From the NCBI GenBank assembly GCA_008000375.1, contig SMOI01000021.1, forward strand, positions 1-64,000: a stretch of DNA of 64,000 nucleotides, in the 5' to 3' direction. This document shows, one piece after another, positions 20,352 to 30,970 of this stretch (positions are counted from its first letter, which is position 1; each line of letters opens with the position of its first letter). Below the pieces are notes generated by a model. That model was not told the DNA's origin and ran no database searches. It saw only the letters and a program-made list of their open reading frames with translations. Made by a program: the position numbers and the translations under genes. The DNA comes from Poteriospumella lacustris. Taxonomy: Eukaryota; Sar; Chrysophyceae; Chromulinales; Dinobryaceae.

Positions 20352-23300
20352 ATGCTGCGGTTGAAGGATTTGGCCCAGGAGAAGCGCCAGATCACCGTCA
20401 AGGAGGAGCTGACGGAGATCGAAGTCACCGTCGCTCGCGAAGATTTCCCCCTGCAAAAGGCGCAAATAAAGATATCGTACTTCCCGTCGTCCGCGCAAGA
20501 GGCCTGGGGAAAGTTCCTGTCCGATGTCACGAAGGCGCTGCGGCTCGACTTCATCCACTCCGTCGTCGACCGGGGAGACAAAGCCCCCATTTTCCGCATT
20601 ATCATGCTCAAGAACAACTCCGAGTACCTCGTGCGGCAGCGAGAGAATTCGGCGGTGCTGGAGGTGCTGAACCAGGGCGTGTCGCCCATGGAGATCTCGT
20701 GGGAGGTCACGCGCGACATCCTCCACGTGAAGAAGGACCTGGAGTTCAACCTGCGGACGAACCCGAACACGCAGCAGCGCGTGTTCAACCTCGTTACGAA
20801 GCCGATCACGTCCCTGCGCCAGAAGCAGTTCACCGAGCGCCTGCTGCAGACGACGAAGCCGAAGGACATCGTCGACGACGTCAACAAGCTCTATCTGCCC
20901 GGCGTCGAGACGTGGTCTCCCGAGTACACCTCGGGGCTGGTGACTCTGAACTACGGCGACACTGCGCGACTGGACGCGGACTACGACATGGTCACCATCC
21001 ACCGCCTGTCGCTGGAGCACCTCGACCGGCTCTGTGCGCGGGGCTTCGAGGCGCTCGTGGCGAAGCAGGCCATCCACTACGTCTTCAAGGCCATGAAGGA
21101 GCTCGCCGATGAGAGCGACGTCGTGGCCGTGGGCCTGAAGCTGGTCGCCGACCTGTCGCGCTTCCTCTTGAAGCAGCGCGACGGCGTCTTCACCGCGGTG
21201 CTCAACGCGATGCAGCACTACGCGCCGCCCGCCCCGTCGCACCGACCGCGCAAGCCGAAGCGACTGGCGATGACGCTGGACCCTTCAACGGGCCTACCGC
21301 CGGTGTCGGCGGCGGCAGCGGCCGTCGCAGCGGCCCCGGCGGTCAGCTACGACCTCAGCGGCATGTTCGTGGACCCCGCCGCCTACGAGGCGAAGCCCGC
21401 GAAGGGCGGCAAGAAGGCCGCTCACCAGGCCGACGTGCGCTACGACGACGCGGTGGAGGCGATCTTCGCGAAGCGCACGGCGGAGGTGCAGAAGACGCGC
21501 ACGCGGCTGCTGGGCCAGCCGCCGGCGGACCTGTTCCAGCTGTCGCGCTACGGCGAGTTCTACGCCGCCGACTCGGAGCGCTCGCATCTGCGCGGACTGA
21601 CGCAGAAGGCCATCGGCTTCGCGCAGCGCATCGACTTCGACGAGGCGTCGCTGCGGCCCGTCACGCAGAAGATGCGCAAGCTCGTCGAGGAGGAGGAGCG
21701 CCGGCGCCAGCAGCGCGCGCGCGAGGAGGACGCGCGGCGGCGGGAACGCGAGCGCCTCGAGGCGGAGCTGGCGCAGGCGGAGCAGAAGCCGCTCGTCATT
21801 CTGCAGCAGCGAGACCGCCTGCAGGCCTCCGTCGCCAAGGCCGCGCTGCGCCACGCGCACGAGGGCGCCGCTCTCCCGCCGCTGGCCGCCGCGGCCGCCG
21901 CGTCGCCGACGCAGTCCCCCGCGGCGGGCGCCGCTCGCAAGCGCCCGCCCGCCGGCGCCTCGGCGGCTGCTGCAGCCTCTGCCGCGCGCGCACCGCGAAG
22001 CTGAGCGACGACGACAACGACGACGACGAAGACGGCAGCGACGACGACGGCGACCGCAGCGACGACGGCGCCGGCCGCGGGCGCGCGCTGCCGGCCATCG
22101 CCCGCGGCGGCCCGCCGCCCTTCCCGCTGCAGAAGGCGGCGTCCTCGCTGCGCGCGCCACAGCTCCCGCTGCCTCGGCCCCGGCGAAGCTCGAGGCGATA
22201 GCGCCGGCGAAGAAGAAGGCGGCGAACGTGCTGATCCGGCGACGGCCGCCGGGCGACGCGGCGGAGGCGGCGGCGGCGGCGGCGGCGCCCGTCTGGTCCG
22301 CAGCAGGGGCGTCGTGGGCCGGCGCTTCGACCCGGACACCCCCGCGCCGCCCGCCGCGGCCGCGCCAGCATCGCCAGCGGCCGCAAGAGTGTCAGCGGCG
22401 GGCGCAGGCGCAACGACGAGCGTCGCGGCGGGGCCGCCGGTCAGTTTCCAGCTCGGCGCCCCGTCGTCGGACGCCGCCGACGCCGCCGACAGCGACGCCG
22501 AAGGCGACAGCGACGGCGACGGCGTCGAGGAAGGCAAAGCTGCGGAGGCGGAGGCGGAGGCGCAGGCGGTCGCTGGGGCCGGGGCCGGGGCGGCGACAGG
22601 CGGCGCCGGCGCGGCGGGCGACCCGACGGACGCGGCGTCGCTGGCGTCGCTCTCGCAGGCGTCCGGCGACGATGCAGCGGCGGAGCGGCCGCCGGGCGAC
22701 GACGTCGGCGTGCGCGCCTGGGTGCCGTCCATCGCGACGCTGATCAAGCGCGCGAAGCGCGTCAAGTTCGTGAAGCAGCCGCTGCCGCCCGCGCCGCGCG
22801 CCATGTTCCGCGGCTTCGCCCACCAGATGCCGACGAACCTCGTGCTCACGGCGGCCTTCGCGGCGCTGCTGCAGCTGCTCCTGGTGAACTACGGCAACCG
22901 CGACTGGGCGTTCTCGCACGGGCTGCTGCCCGAGGTGGCGGAGGTGGCGCTGGACTGCGCCGCGATGCCGCAGCTGCTCGAGTACTTCGTCGAGCTGGTG
23001 GAGACGCTGTGCCGCGAGGGCCTCGGCGACGCCACCGACCGCACGCAGGCCGACGACCCCGACCGCGTCGACGACTGCGACGCGCAGCTCGACTCGGCGT
23101 CGTTTCTGTCGGCGATGGTCTCCGACGCCGGCGTGGCGCGGCGCCCCGGCGGCTCCGTCGACGGCGACGAGGCGGACGGGCTCGTGCTGGACGCCGTGTC
23201 GGAGGTGTCGCTGCCCACCGTCGACCCGGACGTCGTCTGGTCGCACGTGCACGACCAGGAGGCCGCGCGCCTCTCGGACCTCGGCGCAGTGGACGGCGCG

Positions 23301-24149
23301 GGCGGCCAGACCGCGGCGACGAGGCCGCCGCGCGGACTGGCGGCGCTGCGCGAGGGCGACAGCGACGGCGACGGCGACGAGGCCGACGAGGCGAAGAGGC
23401 CGCAGCCTGCGGCCGACTGGGAGGCGGCCGACGCCATCGTCATCCAGAAGATCACCGACGCCGACTCGCCGCGGTCGTTGGCGGCGCTCGCTCCGGGCGA
23501 CGACGGCGGCGGCGGCGGCGCGGGCGGCGGACACGTCGCGGGCGGCCGCTTCCCGCCGCCAGCGCTGGCGACGAGCTCAGCGCCGCTGGTGGCGACTGGT
23601 GGCCGGCCCAGCTTCATGACGCACGCCACCGCGAACACGCAGGCGACGCCGCTGACGACGCAGACGTCGACGTCGTCCGCGGCGCCCAGCGGGTCGGCGG
23701 CGCCGCCTCCGCCGCGCAGCCTCACGGCATCGCCCGCCGCGACGCTGGCCAGCAGCAAGCGCGGCAGCCTGTCGCACGCCTCGGCCGCAGCTTCGTCCAC
23801 GCCCGGCGGGCGGGCGGGGCGCCTGTCGCAGCGGTCCACCGGCAGCGGCGCCGCGAAGAAGGACGAGGCCGCCGAGTCGGGCTACCGCCTCTTCGTGCGC
23901 AGCACCCTGCGCGACCGCATCGGCCGCAATCGCGCGCTTGTGCAGTCGCTCGGACTGAGCGAGTTCGACGCGCGCTATCGCCAGACGCCGGAGGACCCGG
24001 TGATCACGGCGCTGAGCCTGACGACGCACCACGTGGAGGTGGCGCCGCGCACCCGCGAGCTGGCGGCGTTCTGGCTCGAGTTCTGGGCCGACGGCTCGCG
24101 CGAGTACAAGCTGCTTGTCCTCAAGGGCCGCAACCTGTGTGGCCTGTAG
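20352..24149 (+). CDS. large unrecognised protein, reading frame broken at three places
   Basis: From the ATG at 20352 a coding-like frame runs to a TGA at 22004. It begins MLRLKDLAQEKRQITVKEEL and includes a helical region at 200-280 and a charged coiled coil near 435-490 (KLVEEEERRRQQRAREEDAR). At that stop the adjacent frame continues with an acidic KLSDDDNDDDEDG segment (from 21998), then a third frame with KLEAIAPAKKKAANVLIRRR (from 22186), then the original frame from about 22314 to TAG at 24149. Each step fits the loss of one base, and none has GT-AG ends, so I treat the span as one gene of roughly 1260 residues. The C-terminal half has a helical AWVPSIATLIKRAKRVKF region, long Ala/Gly/Ser-rich disorder and a folded-looking end. 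No family was recognised. Confidence 0.55.
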
Positions 24150-24774
24150 CTGCACAAGTCGCGGTGCGTCTTGTACATAGTCTGTAGATACCGCCACCGC
24201 GCTGCGCCCACCGCGGCCGGTCGGCGGCGCACCCGGCGCCCGCCTGTAACCTTCGCCATTCGAGTGCCCATCACCGCCGCTGTGTGTTCTTAATATATTC
24301 GACTCAAGGTGAGTGTTGTAGGACGCTTCAGACCCGTGTGAACCGTCGCCAACGCTGGTCGCGCTCGTCCGCCGTCCGCCGGCGGGCCCCTGCAGAGCGC
24401 CCCTCTTTGCACCGCAAAAACAGCGAAGGAAAAACAAGGAAAAACAAGGAAAAACAAGGAAAAACATGCCACACGGTTATTCAGGCCTATTTAATGATGA
24501 CTAGTGGGGTTTAGAGCCAATTAAGTCCCTCTGTGTCGATAAATTGCGAGCAACGTCCCCGTCCCGAACGGCGGCGACGCGGCGCCAAAGTTGTAACGGT
24601 CGGCGGCGAGCGTTACGTTTTTGGCGCCGCCTCTGCCGCCGCTTGAGCCGGTGACGCGGGTGACGCCGCCCGTCGCGAAGGTCTTTGCGGCGATCAGAGC
24701 GTCGCCACGAGCACATCTGATCGGGATCTTTGGTGTCACCAGCCACCCAGAACGAAGCCTGTGATAGAGAGAGA
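24150..24774. other. intergenic region with a short tandem repeat
   Basis: 3' side of the preceding gene and promoter of the two-helix membrane protein. The minus strand of 24521-24739 has a GC-rich open frame without an ATG, which I do not accept as a gene. Confidence 0.4.
24426..24466. repeat. four tandem copies of a GGAAAAACAA unit
   Basis: AAGGAAAAAC is repeated four times head to tail with no mismatches in intergenic DNA. Confidence 0.9.
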
Positions 24775-25188
24775 ATGCTCAGCCGCGTCGGATCCACAGA
24801 CTCCTCCGCAGGAGGTGGCTCGCCCAGCAACCACAGCGCCGGCCTCCGCAACAGGCGACGGAGACCACCGACGGTGTCGCAGTACGAGCTGATTCAGCAG
24901 CAGGAGCAACTAATGAAGGCAGAAGCGTGGCAGAAGTGGCAAGAGCTGGGCGAGTACCTGCTGTTCCTGCTGCTGGGCGGCCTCATCTGGATCGTCATCG
25001 CCTTCAAGGTGCTGCAGTGGCAGAAGTTCCCCTTCCACCTGTACCCCGTCGAGGTCGGCTTCATATTTGTTGGCCCCATTGTGCTGCTTGCGGGCCTCCT
25101 CTACGTCGCGGAGCGACTCAGTCGCCCGCCGGAGACCGCAGCGACCGGCAGCAGCGGGTCGGGCCGGCTGCCAGCCGCGTCCTCCTGA
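24775..25188 (+). CDS. small two-helix membrane protein
   Basis: ATG at 24775 gives 137 residues. The first 30 are Ser/Gly-rich and end in five Arg (RNRRRR). A charged helix at 35-60 leads into membrane segments at about 61-81 (YLLFLLLGGLIWIVIAF) and 92-112, followed by a short Ser/Gly-rich tail. The hairpin layout with an Arg-rich cytosolic side is typical of small ER or organelle membrane proteins. No family was recognised. It is convergent with ALG12, 130 bases apart. Confidence 0.75.
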   Translation: MLSRVGSTDSSAGGGSPSNHSAGLRNRRRRPPTVSQYELIQQQEQLMKAEAWQKWQELGEYLLFLLLGGLIWIVIAFKVLQWQKFPFHLYPVEVGFIFVGPIVLLAGLLYVAERLSRPPETAATGSSGSGRLPAASS

Positions 25189-25318
25189 CGCAGGCCGGCC
25201 AAAGCGCCGAGCTGGCGCCTGCGGTCGCGCCCGCGGTCCGCCCTATTCAGAAACAGCGTAGATCCGTCCCCTGTAGTGTTCCTGTCGCTCGCCGTTACCT
25301 CGTAACTTACAGCCGCCC

Positions 25319-27214
25319 TCAGTCCTCCGCGTACACGTGCGGGTAGGCGTTCTCCAAGATGAACAGCTTGTTCTTCAGCACCGGCTGCGGGCCGAAGCGC
25401 GTCAGACGCATGCGGTCGAAGCCAGCGATCGCCTCGCGCAGGACGAACTGTCCGGACTGCAGGAACTCGTCGGGCTGCTCGGTGACGAGGAAGTCGAAGT
25501 CGGTTTTGTCGACGTCCAGCAGCGCCTCCTCCTTCGAGTACACCAGCAGGTCCTCCGCCACCACCCAGTCCACCGCCTGCGACTGCGACTGCTCGGTCGG
25601 CTCGCTGGCGGCGAGGAAGGCGTCATGAAAGGCCTGTTCGGCGGCCAGGACGCGGCGCCAGTGGCCGGGCAGCGCGTTGAGGTACGCGTGCGGCGAGTAC
25701 TGCGTCGGCAGCACCTGTCGCCGCGCAGCCGCGGCCGCCCGCTCCCGCGTCGGCCGCAGGTGGCGGTGGTGCACGAAGCGCTCCTGCAGGAAGCGCGTGA
25801 CGCCGGTCGTGGCCGCGAGGTTGTCGACGTGGACGAAGGTCGGCTCGAGCCGCGGCCGCGCCTGGTCGGCGGCGTGCGCCGCGGGCCGGCGCGCGTCGCG
25901 GTGCATGTGGTGCGCCGCCTCGCTGCGCACGAAGTGGTGCAGGAGGTGCTCCAGCGCCTCGCCGCCCGGGTAGTTGTGCTGCGCGGCGAGGAGCAGCGCG
26001 TGCGAGCAGAGCAGCATGAGGCCCCAGGAGGCCAGCAGCGCCAGCTGCGCGCCGCGGGCCAGTGCTCGCCACCGCCACGACGCCGTCGGCTGCGGACGCG
26101 CGTCGGCGCCCCGCGCGAGCAGCGACAGCGGAAACAGCGGCGCGGAGGGCGCCAGCGCCAGCAGCCGGTCGGCGGCCACCGCGGCGGCCACCGTGAACAG
26201 CGGCAGCGCCGGCAGCACGAAGCGCAGCTCCTTGTGCGGCAGGTAGCTGTAGAGGCCGACGAAGAGGACGGCGGGCGCGAGGAAGTACAGCGCGCTGCGG
26301 CAGTGCGCGCGGCTGGTCGCCAGCAGCGCGTCCCAGTCGGCGGTGTCGGCGGCGTCGGAGGCCTTCGCCTTGCGCCCGCCGAGCAGCGCAAGCAGCGCGC
26401 AGACGCCCACCCACGGCAGCGTGAAGGTGAGCGCCTTGGGCAGCGCGGCGGAGACGTACCAGTGCCAGGGCGACACGCCCCAGAGCGCCGAGCGGTTCTC
26501 GACCGCGTTGAAGAAGAGCACGACGCCCTCGGGCCACAGCCACCGCTGCCAGAAGAACGAGTCCACCGCCACCGTCGCCGCGAGCGCAGCGGCGCACGTA
26601 GCGACGCCGGTGAGCAGCGTCGGGAAGAAGGCGACCTCGCCGCCGAGCAGCGCCGTCAGCGCCAGCGACGCGACGAGGATGAGCATGTCGCAGCGGACGA
26701 CCACCGTCGCCGCGCCGAGGATCTGCAGCGCTGCGACGGGTCTGCGTTCCAGCCACATGGCGAACGACAGCGCTGCCAGGAGAACCGCAAAGGTGTTGGG
26801 CAGCGTGCGCGAGGCGTAGAAGCAGAGGTGGAACTGCAGCGCGGTGAACAGGACGAACAGCTGCGCCGCGCGCCGCGAGAAGCGTGTCTGCACCGCTCGC
26901 CGCAGCCGGACGAGTGCCAGCCAGGTCAGAGCGCCCAGCGCGATCCTCACGATCATCTGCTGAAACACCCCTTCGAGCTGCATCGCCTTCGCGGCCGCCA
27001 CGAACGGGAACGACACGGCGCTGACCGCCAGCGAACCGAGAAACGTCCGCGGCACCACCCCCGGGAACTGCAGGTGGTCGTACGACGCGATGTCGAGCCC
27101 GAAGTGCAGGTGGTCGTAGATGGCCTGCATGTTGAAGCTTTCCTCGACCTTCGTGTAGGGACAGACGAGGACGTAGACCACGATGGTCAGCAGAGCGCAG
27201 ACGTCGACGATCAT
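25319..27214 (-). CDS. ALG12: dolichyl-P-Man:Man7GlcNAc2-PP-dolichol alpha-1,6-mannosyltransferase
   Basis: A GT22-family ER enzyme that adds the eighth mannose to the lipid-linked oligosaccharide during N-glycan assembly. The 631-residue single-exon protein starts with a hydrophobic segment and the family signature CPYTKVEESFNMQA at 18-31, then DHLQFPGVVPRTFLG at 46-60, as in ALG12 of yeast and animals. PNTFAVLLAALSFAMWLERR and a PWHWYVSAALPKAL block are also family-like. About ten hydrophobic segments span residues 1-420. The C-terminal 210 residues form a hydrophilic luminal or cytosolic region longer than in yeast. The ATG at 27214 directly precedes the first membrane segment. The gene is very GC-rich but intact. 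Confidence 0.93.
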   Translation of the reverse strand: MIVDVCALLTIVVYVLVCPYTKVEESFNMQAIYDHLHFGLDIASYDHLQFPGVVPRTFLGSLAVSAVSFPFVAAAKAMQLEGVFQQMIVRIALGALTWLALVRLRRAVQTRFSRRAAQLFVLFTALQFHLCFYASRTLPNTFAVLLAALSFAMWLERRPVAALQILGAATVVVRCDMLILVASLALTALLGGEVAFFPTLLTGVATCAAALAATVAVDSFFWQRWLWPEGVVLFFNAVENRSALWGVSPWHWYVSAALPKALTFTLPWVGVCALLALLGGRKAKASDAADTADWDALLATSRAHCRSALYFLAPAVLFVGLYSYLPHKELRFVLPALPLFTVAAAVAADRLLALAPSAPLFPLSLLARGADARPQPTASWRWRALARGAQLALLASWGLMLLCSHALLLAAQHNYPGGEALEHLLHHFVRSEAAHHMHRDARRPAAHAADQARPRLEPTFVHVDNLAATTGVTRFLQERFVHHRHLRPTRERAAAAARRQVLPTQYSPHAYLNALPGHWRRVLAAEQAFHDAFLAASEPTEQSQSQAVDWVVAEDLLVYSKEEALLDVDKTDFDFLVTEQPDEFLQSGQFVLREAIAGFDRMRLTRFGPQPVLKNKLFILENAYPHVYAED

Positions 27215-27614
27215 CGCTGGTCCTAGAAACGCTGCCAGAGGTCGCAGCGAACGTCTTTATGTCAAACGGGTCTGTTCCAGGTCATCGCGAGTATCGTTCG
27301 CCCTGTTTGTTCGGCGTTCGGCGGTCGCATCGTCGCCGCTGCGACGCGGCGACTCTCCGCGACGCCAAAATTGAAACGCGCGGGGAATCCGTCCGTTCAG
27401 GCTGCGGCGGCAGGGCGCCCACTCGCGTCTCGCCGCCGCCAACGTCGTTTTCAAGCGACGCGACGGCGCCGACGATCGTCGCGGGAAACTTTCGCCGCTC
27501 GTCGCGAGCACAACTCTTCACGGACCTTCTCCGGGACGTGCATGCGGTGTCTGTGGTTCCCTTCTCTGGACAGTCTGTGCTCGGATTTCGCTCGAGTGGT
27601 GGCCCGAAGGAACG
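27215..27614. promoter_or_regulatory. divergent promoter region between ALG12 and the gene at 27615
   Basis: 400 bases between two starts that face away from each other. Rich in CGGCG/CGCCG words; no specific element recognised. Confidence 0.4.
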
Positions 27615-30600
27615 ATGAGCGGGACAGCAGACGATCCCAGCGCCGGCAGGAAGTCGTCGTCGCTGTTGAATCCCGTGCGACTGGTCAAAAGCCTGCGCGC
27701 CGTTGGAGACGGCAAAGACAGAGCATCCCTCCCTGCGTATCCAGATGTTGACGACGTCAGTGCGTCAGATCTTTCGAAGGTACGCTCTGCAGTCGCTTCG
27801 CTCGCTGACCGCCGCTGTGACAGTGACCCGTGCGTCTCTGTAGAGACGAGAGGTGCAGTCCATGCGACTCCCCAGGACGACTGAAGCGCCAGGTGCCGAG
27901 TTCCACCGGCCGCTGTCGAGTCGGACGCTGTCGACGGCTGCGGACGGGCGCAGCGCCGCGCCGCTGCGAAGCGGCGACGAGAAGAGCCGCGACGGCGACA
28001 CGGCGGGCGGCAAGCTGCGCGGCCTCATCGCCAAGGTGGGCAGCAAGGTGACGCAGACGTTCGCCTCTGGCGGTGCGGCGCCGGCAACCGGCCGAGGCTC
28101 GTTCGCCGGCAGCGCAGGCGGCAGCCGCTCGCGCAGCGCGTCCAACGCCAGCAGCGACGACGGAGGGCGGCCTCAGAAGCGGCAGCCGTCGCCAGCTGAT
28201 GTGCGACGCCTGTCGCAGTCCATCGGTGCGCCGCCGGCGGCTGTCGCGTCTCCGTCGCGCGACGCGGCGCCCGCGTCGACGCGGCGGCCATCGCTCGCTC
28301 CGTCGCCGCCGAGCGCCGAGGCCGTCGCCCGTGGCGCGAGCCGCTCGAACAGCGCGCAGCCAGCCACGAGCGACCGCCAGCGGCTGCGTCGCGCCCGCCG
28401 TCGATGGCGCTGCGCCCCGCCGACGCCTCTCCACCGCCGCCGCTCGAACCGCCGCACGAGCCGCAGCCGCAGCCGCCGCTCGAGGAGGCACTGTCGCCGA
28501 ACGTGACCGTGCGCGGCAGCAGTCGCAGCCGCCCCGCGTCGAGTCGCGTGCGGGCGCCGTCGCTGCGGCGACCGTCGCGCGCGGACAGCGACCCGCCCGC
28601 GCCGCTGGACGCGGCCGCCGGCGGCAGCGGCGGCGGCGGCCGGCCGCGTTCGCTGTCGCGCGGCCGCGTCGTCCTCAGCGCGCGCTACAGCGTCGGCGCT
28701 CGCAGCGAGCGCAGCAGTCTCCAGCGGCGCCCGGGCCGCGTGGTGCGGTCCGAGGCGGCCGACGGCGACGCGGAGCCCGCCTCAGCGGCCGCTGAGCCGG
28801 TGGCGACGCCGCTGGCGCCGGCGGCGGAGGCGCTGCCCGTCGCGACGGTCGCGGAGGACGTGGCGCCGTCGCTGGGCGGCCTGCTGAAGAGCCTCGTGTG
28901 GGAGACGGCCGCGGCGCTGGACGCGGCGCCCGCCGCCGGCGACGCGCAGGCGCGGCAGCGGCGGGCGACAGCGGCGCACGCGCCGTGGCGGAGGCCTTCG
29001 CGGTGGCGCAGCTGCTGCTGGAGCTCTGCAGCGTGAGCGCGCGGCTCTGCGGCCGCCTCGCCTTCCACCTCGGCGACGCGGCCGGCGCGCAGTGGCTGGC
29101 GCTCGCGCGGCTCGTCGGCCTCGCGCCGGCGGCGACGGCGACGAGCGCCTCGACGGCCAGCGGGTCGCGGCCGTCGCGCGGAGCTGTGGGCGGGCGCGGC
29201 GCGCTGCTGGGCGGCGCTGGAGCCGGCGGCGGCGCGGTGCTGCGGATGCTGTGCGCGTGCCTCGCCGGCGTCGCGGTCTTCGCCTTCGACGCGGCGCTCT
29301 TCGGCGCGACGCCCGCCGCCGCCGACGACGCCGCCGAGGCGGAGCGGCGCCAACGGCAGCGCGTCGAGGCGGCCTGCGGCCTGTGCGCGGTGGCGCTGGG
29401 CGCTGCGCTGTGCCTCGTCGGCGGCGAAGTCGCGACGGTGCTCGTCGCCGTCTCGGCGCTGCGCTCCGCCGCCCTCGCGACGTCGTTCGCTGCGCGTCGC
29501 GCCGCCGCCGCCGCCGCCGATGCAGCGCCACCGCCGCAACGCCGCCAGCGCGCGCGTCGCCAGCGCCGCCGACGGCCGACGCGCCGCCGCCAGCGCCGCG
29601 GCGGGCGGCTCGCGGCGGCTGTCGCGCCAGCAGCAGCAGCACGAGGCGCAGCGCGCGCGCCACCGCCGCCGCACGCTGCTGCGCCAGAGCCTCGGCGCGC
29701 TGCAGCCCGCCGCGCCGACGGCGTCGACGGCGACGACGGCGACGACGGCGGCCGCGCCGCCCGCCGCGGCGGCGGAGCTGCAGCTGCTGCGCGAGCCGAG
29801 CGACGAGGAGCTGCGCCGCGAGCGCGAAGAGGCGCTGCGCCACGGCGACATGTGGGTGGCGCTGCAGACGCTGCGCGACGACGCGGCGGACGTGCTGCTC
29901 GTCCTGCGCGCGACGCAGGCGCGGCCCGACGTCCTGCGCCACGTGCACCGGCTGCTCGCGCAGTCGACGGCGCCGGGCGACGCCGACGCCGACGCGGACG
30001 GCGCCGCCGACGGCGCAGCGCAGGCGCCGAGCGACGCGGCGAAGCTGACGGCGCTCGACGTGGCGGTGCTCGTGCTGCAGACGGTGGACCCGCAGCGCGT
30101 GTCGCGCGCGCTGCTGGTGCTGGGCAGCCGCCTGGCCGCGGTGCTGCTGGCGCTGCGCTTCTCCTTCGCGCAGACCGTCGCGCTGGCGCAGTCGCTCAGC
30201 GCGCTGCTCGCGCGCGTGGCGCACGCGCTGCTCGACGTCGCCGTCGCCGCGCCGCCCGCCGACGCGTCGCCGCGCGAGCCGCAAGGCCGCCGCGGCGCTG
30301 CGCGGCTGGCTGCGCTTCGCGGCGACGTGCGCGGCGCAGTGCGTCGCGATGTACGTCGCCTGGTCGCTGCGCCGCGCGGTCGCGACGCTGCTGGCCGCCG
30401 CGCAGGGTACCGCCTCGTCGCGCGCAGCCTCGGCCACTTCGCGCGCGCCGGCGGCTCGACGCGCGCGCCCGGCGCCGTGTGGCTGCGCGTGGCGGCGGCG
30501 CAGGGCGTCGCGGCGGCGGTGGCCGCGGCGGCGTGTGGCTGCAGTGGCGCTTCGGCTGGCGCCGCGGCGGCCTGTCGCTGCTGCCGCTGCGCGCGGCCGC

Positions 30601-30942
30601 CAGCGACGCGACGGGCTCGCGCTGCCGCTGCCGCTGCGCCTGCTGCTGAGCCCGGTGCTGCTGCTCGAGCAGCTGCTCGTCGCCGTCGTCTCGTGCTCCG
30701 CCGGCGCCGCGGCGGGTCTCGCGCCGCCCGCCGCCGCCGCCGCCGCCTCCGCCGCCTCGACGCTGCCGCTGCCGCCGCGCTGCGGCTGTGAGCCCGATCT
30801 CCTCCCTCAGCGGCCCCCGCGGCCGTCACGGGACCGTCACGGGACCGTCGCCCGACGACGGCGACGATGTCCCTGCGCTGTACATACATATTCATCCATC
30901 CGCACATCAGTGCCCCCGTTCGCTGTAAGAAAATGTACATAA
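27615..30942 (+). CDS. large unrecognised protein with helical membrane-like C-terminal half, frame broken repeatedly
   Basis: Exon 1 (27615-27779, 55 codons) is joined in phase 0 to 27844 by a 64-base GTACGC...TGTAG intron. After that the coding-like frame changes near 28400, 28985, 29520, 30280, 30410, 30535 and 30620 without splice signals. The first part is a Ser/Arg/Pro-rich disordered region (about residues 1-430). The second has strongly hydrophobic helices (AVAEAFAVAQLLLELCSVSA; VATVLVAVSALRSAALA; LLSPVLLLEQLLVAVVS), an RLSRQQQQHEAQ segment and a soluble GDMWVALQTLRDDAADVLLV region. Most frame steps equal one missing base. The exact end is uncertain (stops at 30791 or 30942 depending on frame). 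No family was recognised; a multi-helix membrane or organelle protein is possible. Confidence 0.45.
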
Positions 30943-30970
30943 ATTACACACGACGACGACGACGACGACG

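Noticed and set aside
20352-22004. Two separate genes at 20352-22004 and 22314-24149
   Set aside because: Coding-like sequence bridges the gap in the other frames with no promoter-like spacer, so one broken gene is more likely, though not certain.
25337-27226. 629-codon plus-strand frame opposite ALG12
   Set aside because: Charged Gln/Arg/Val-rich translation is the complement of ALG12 codons; ALG12 motifs are clear on the other strand.
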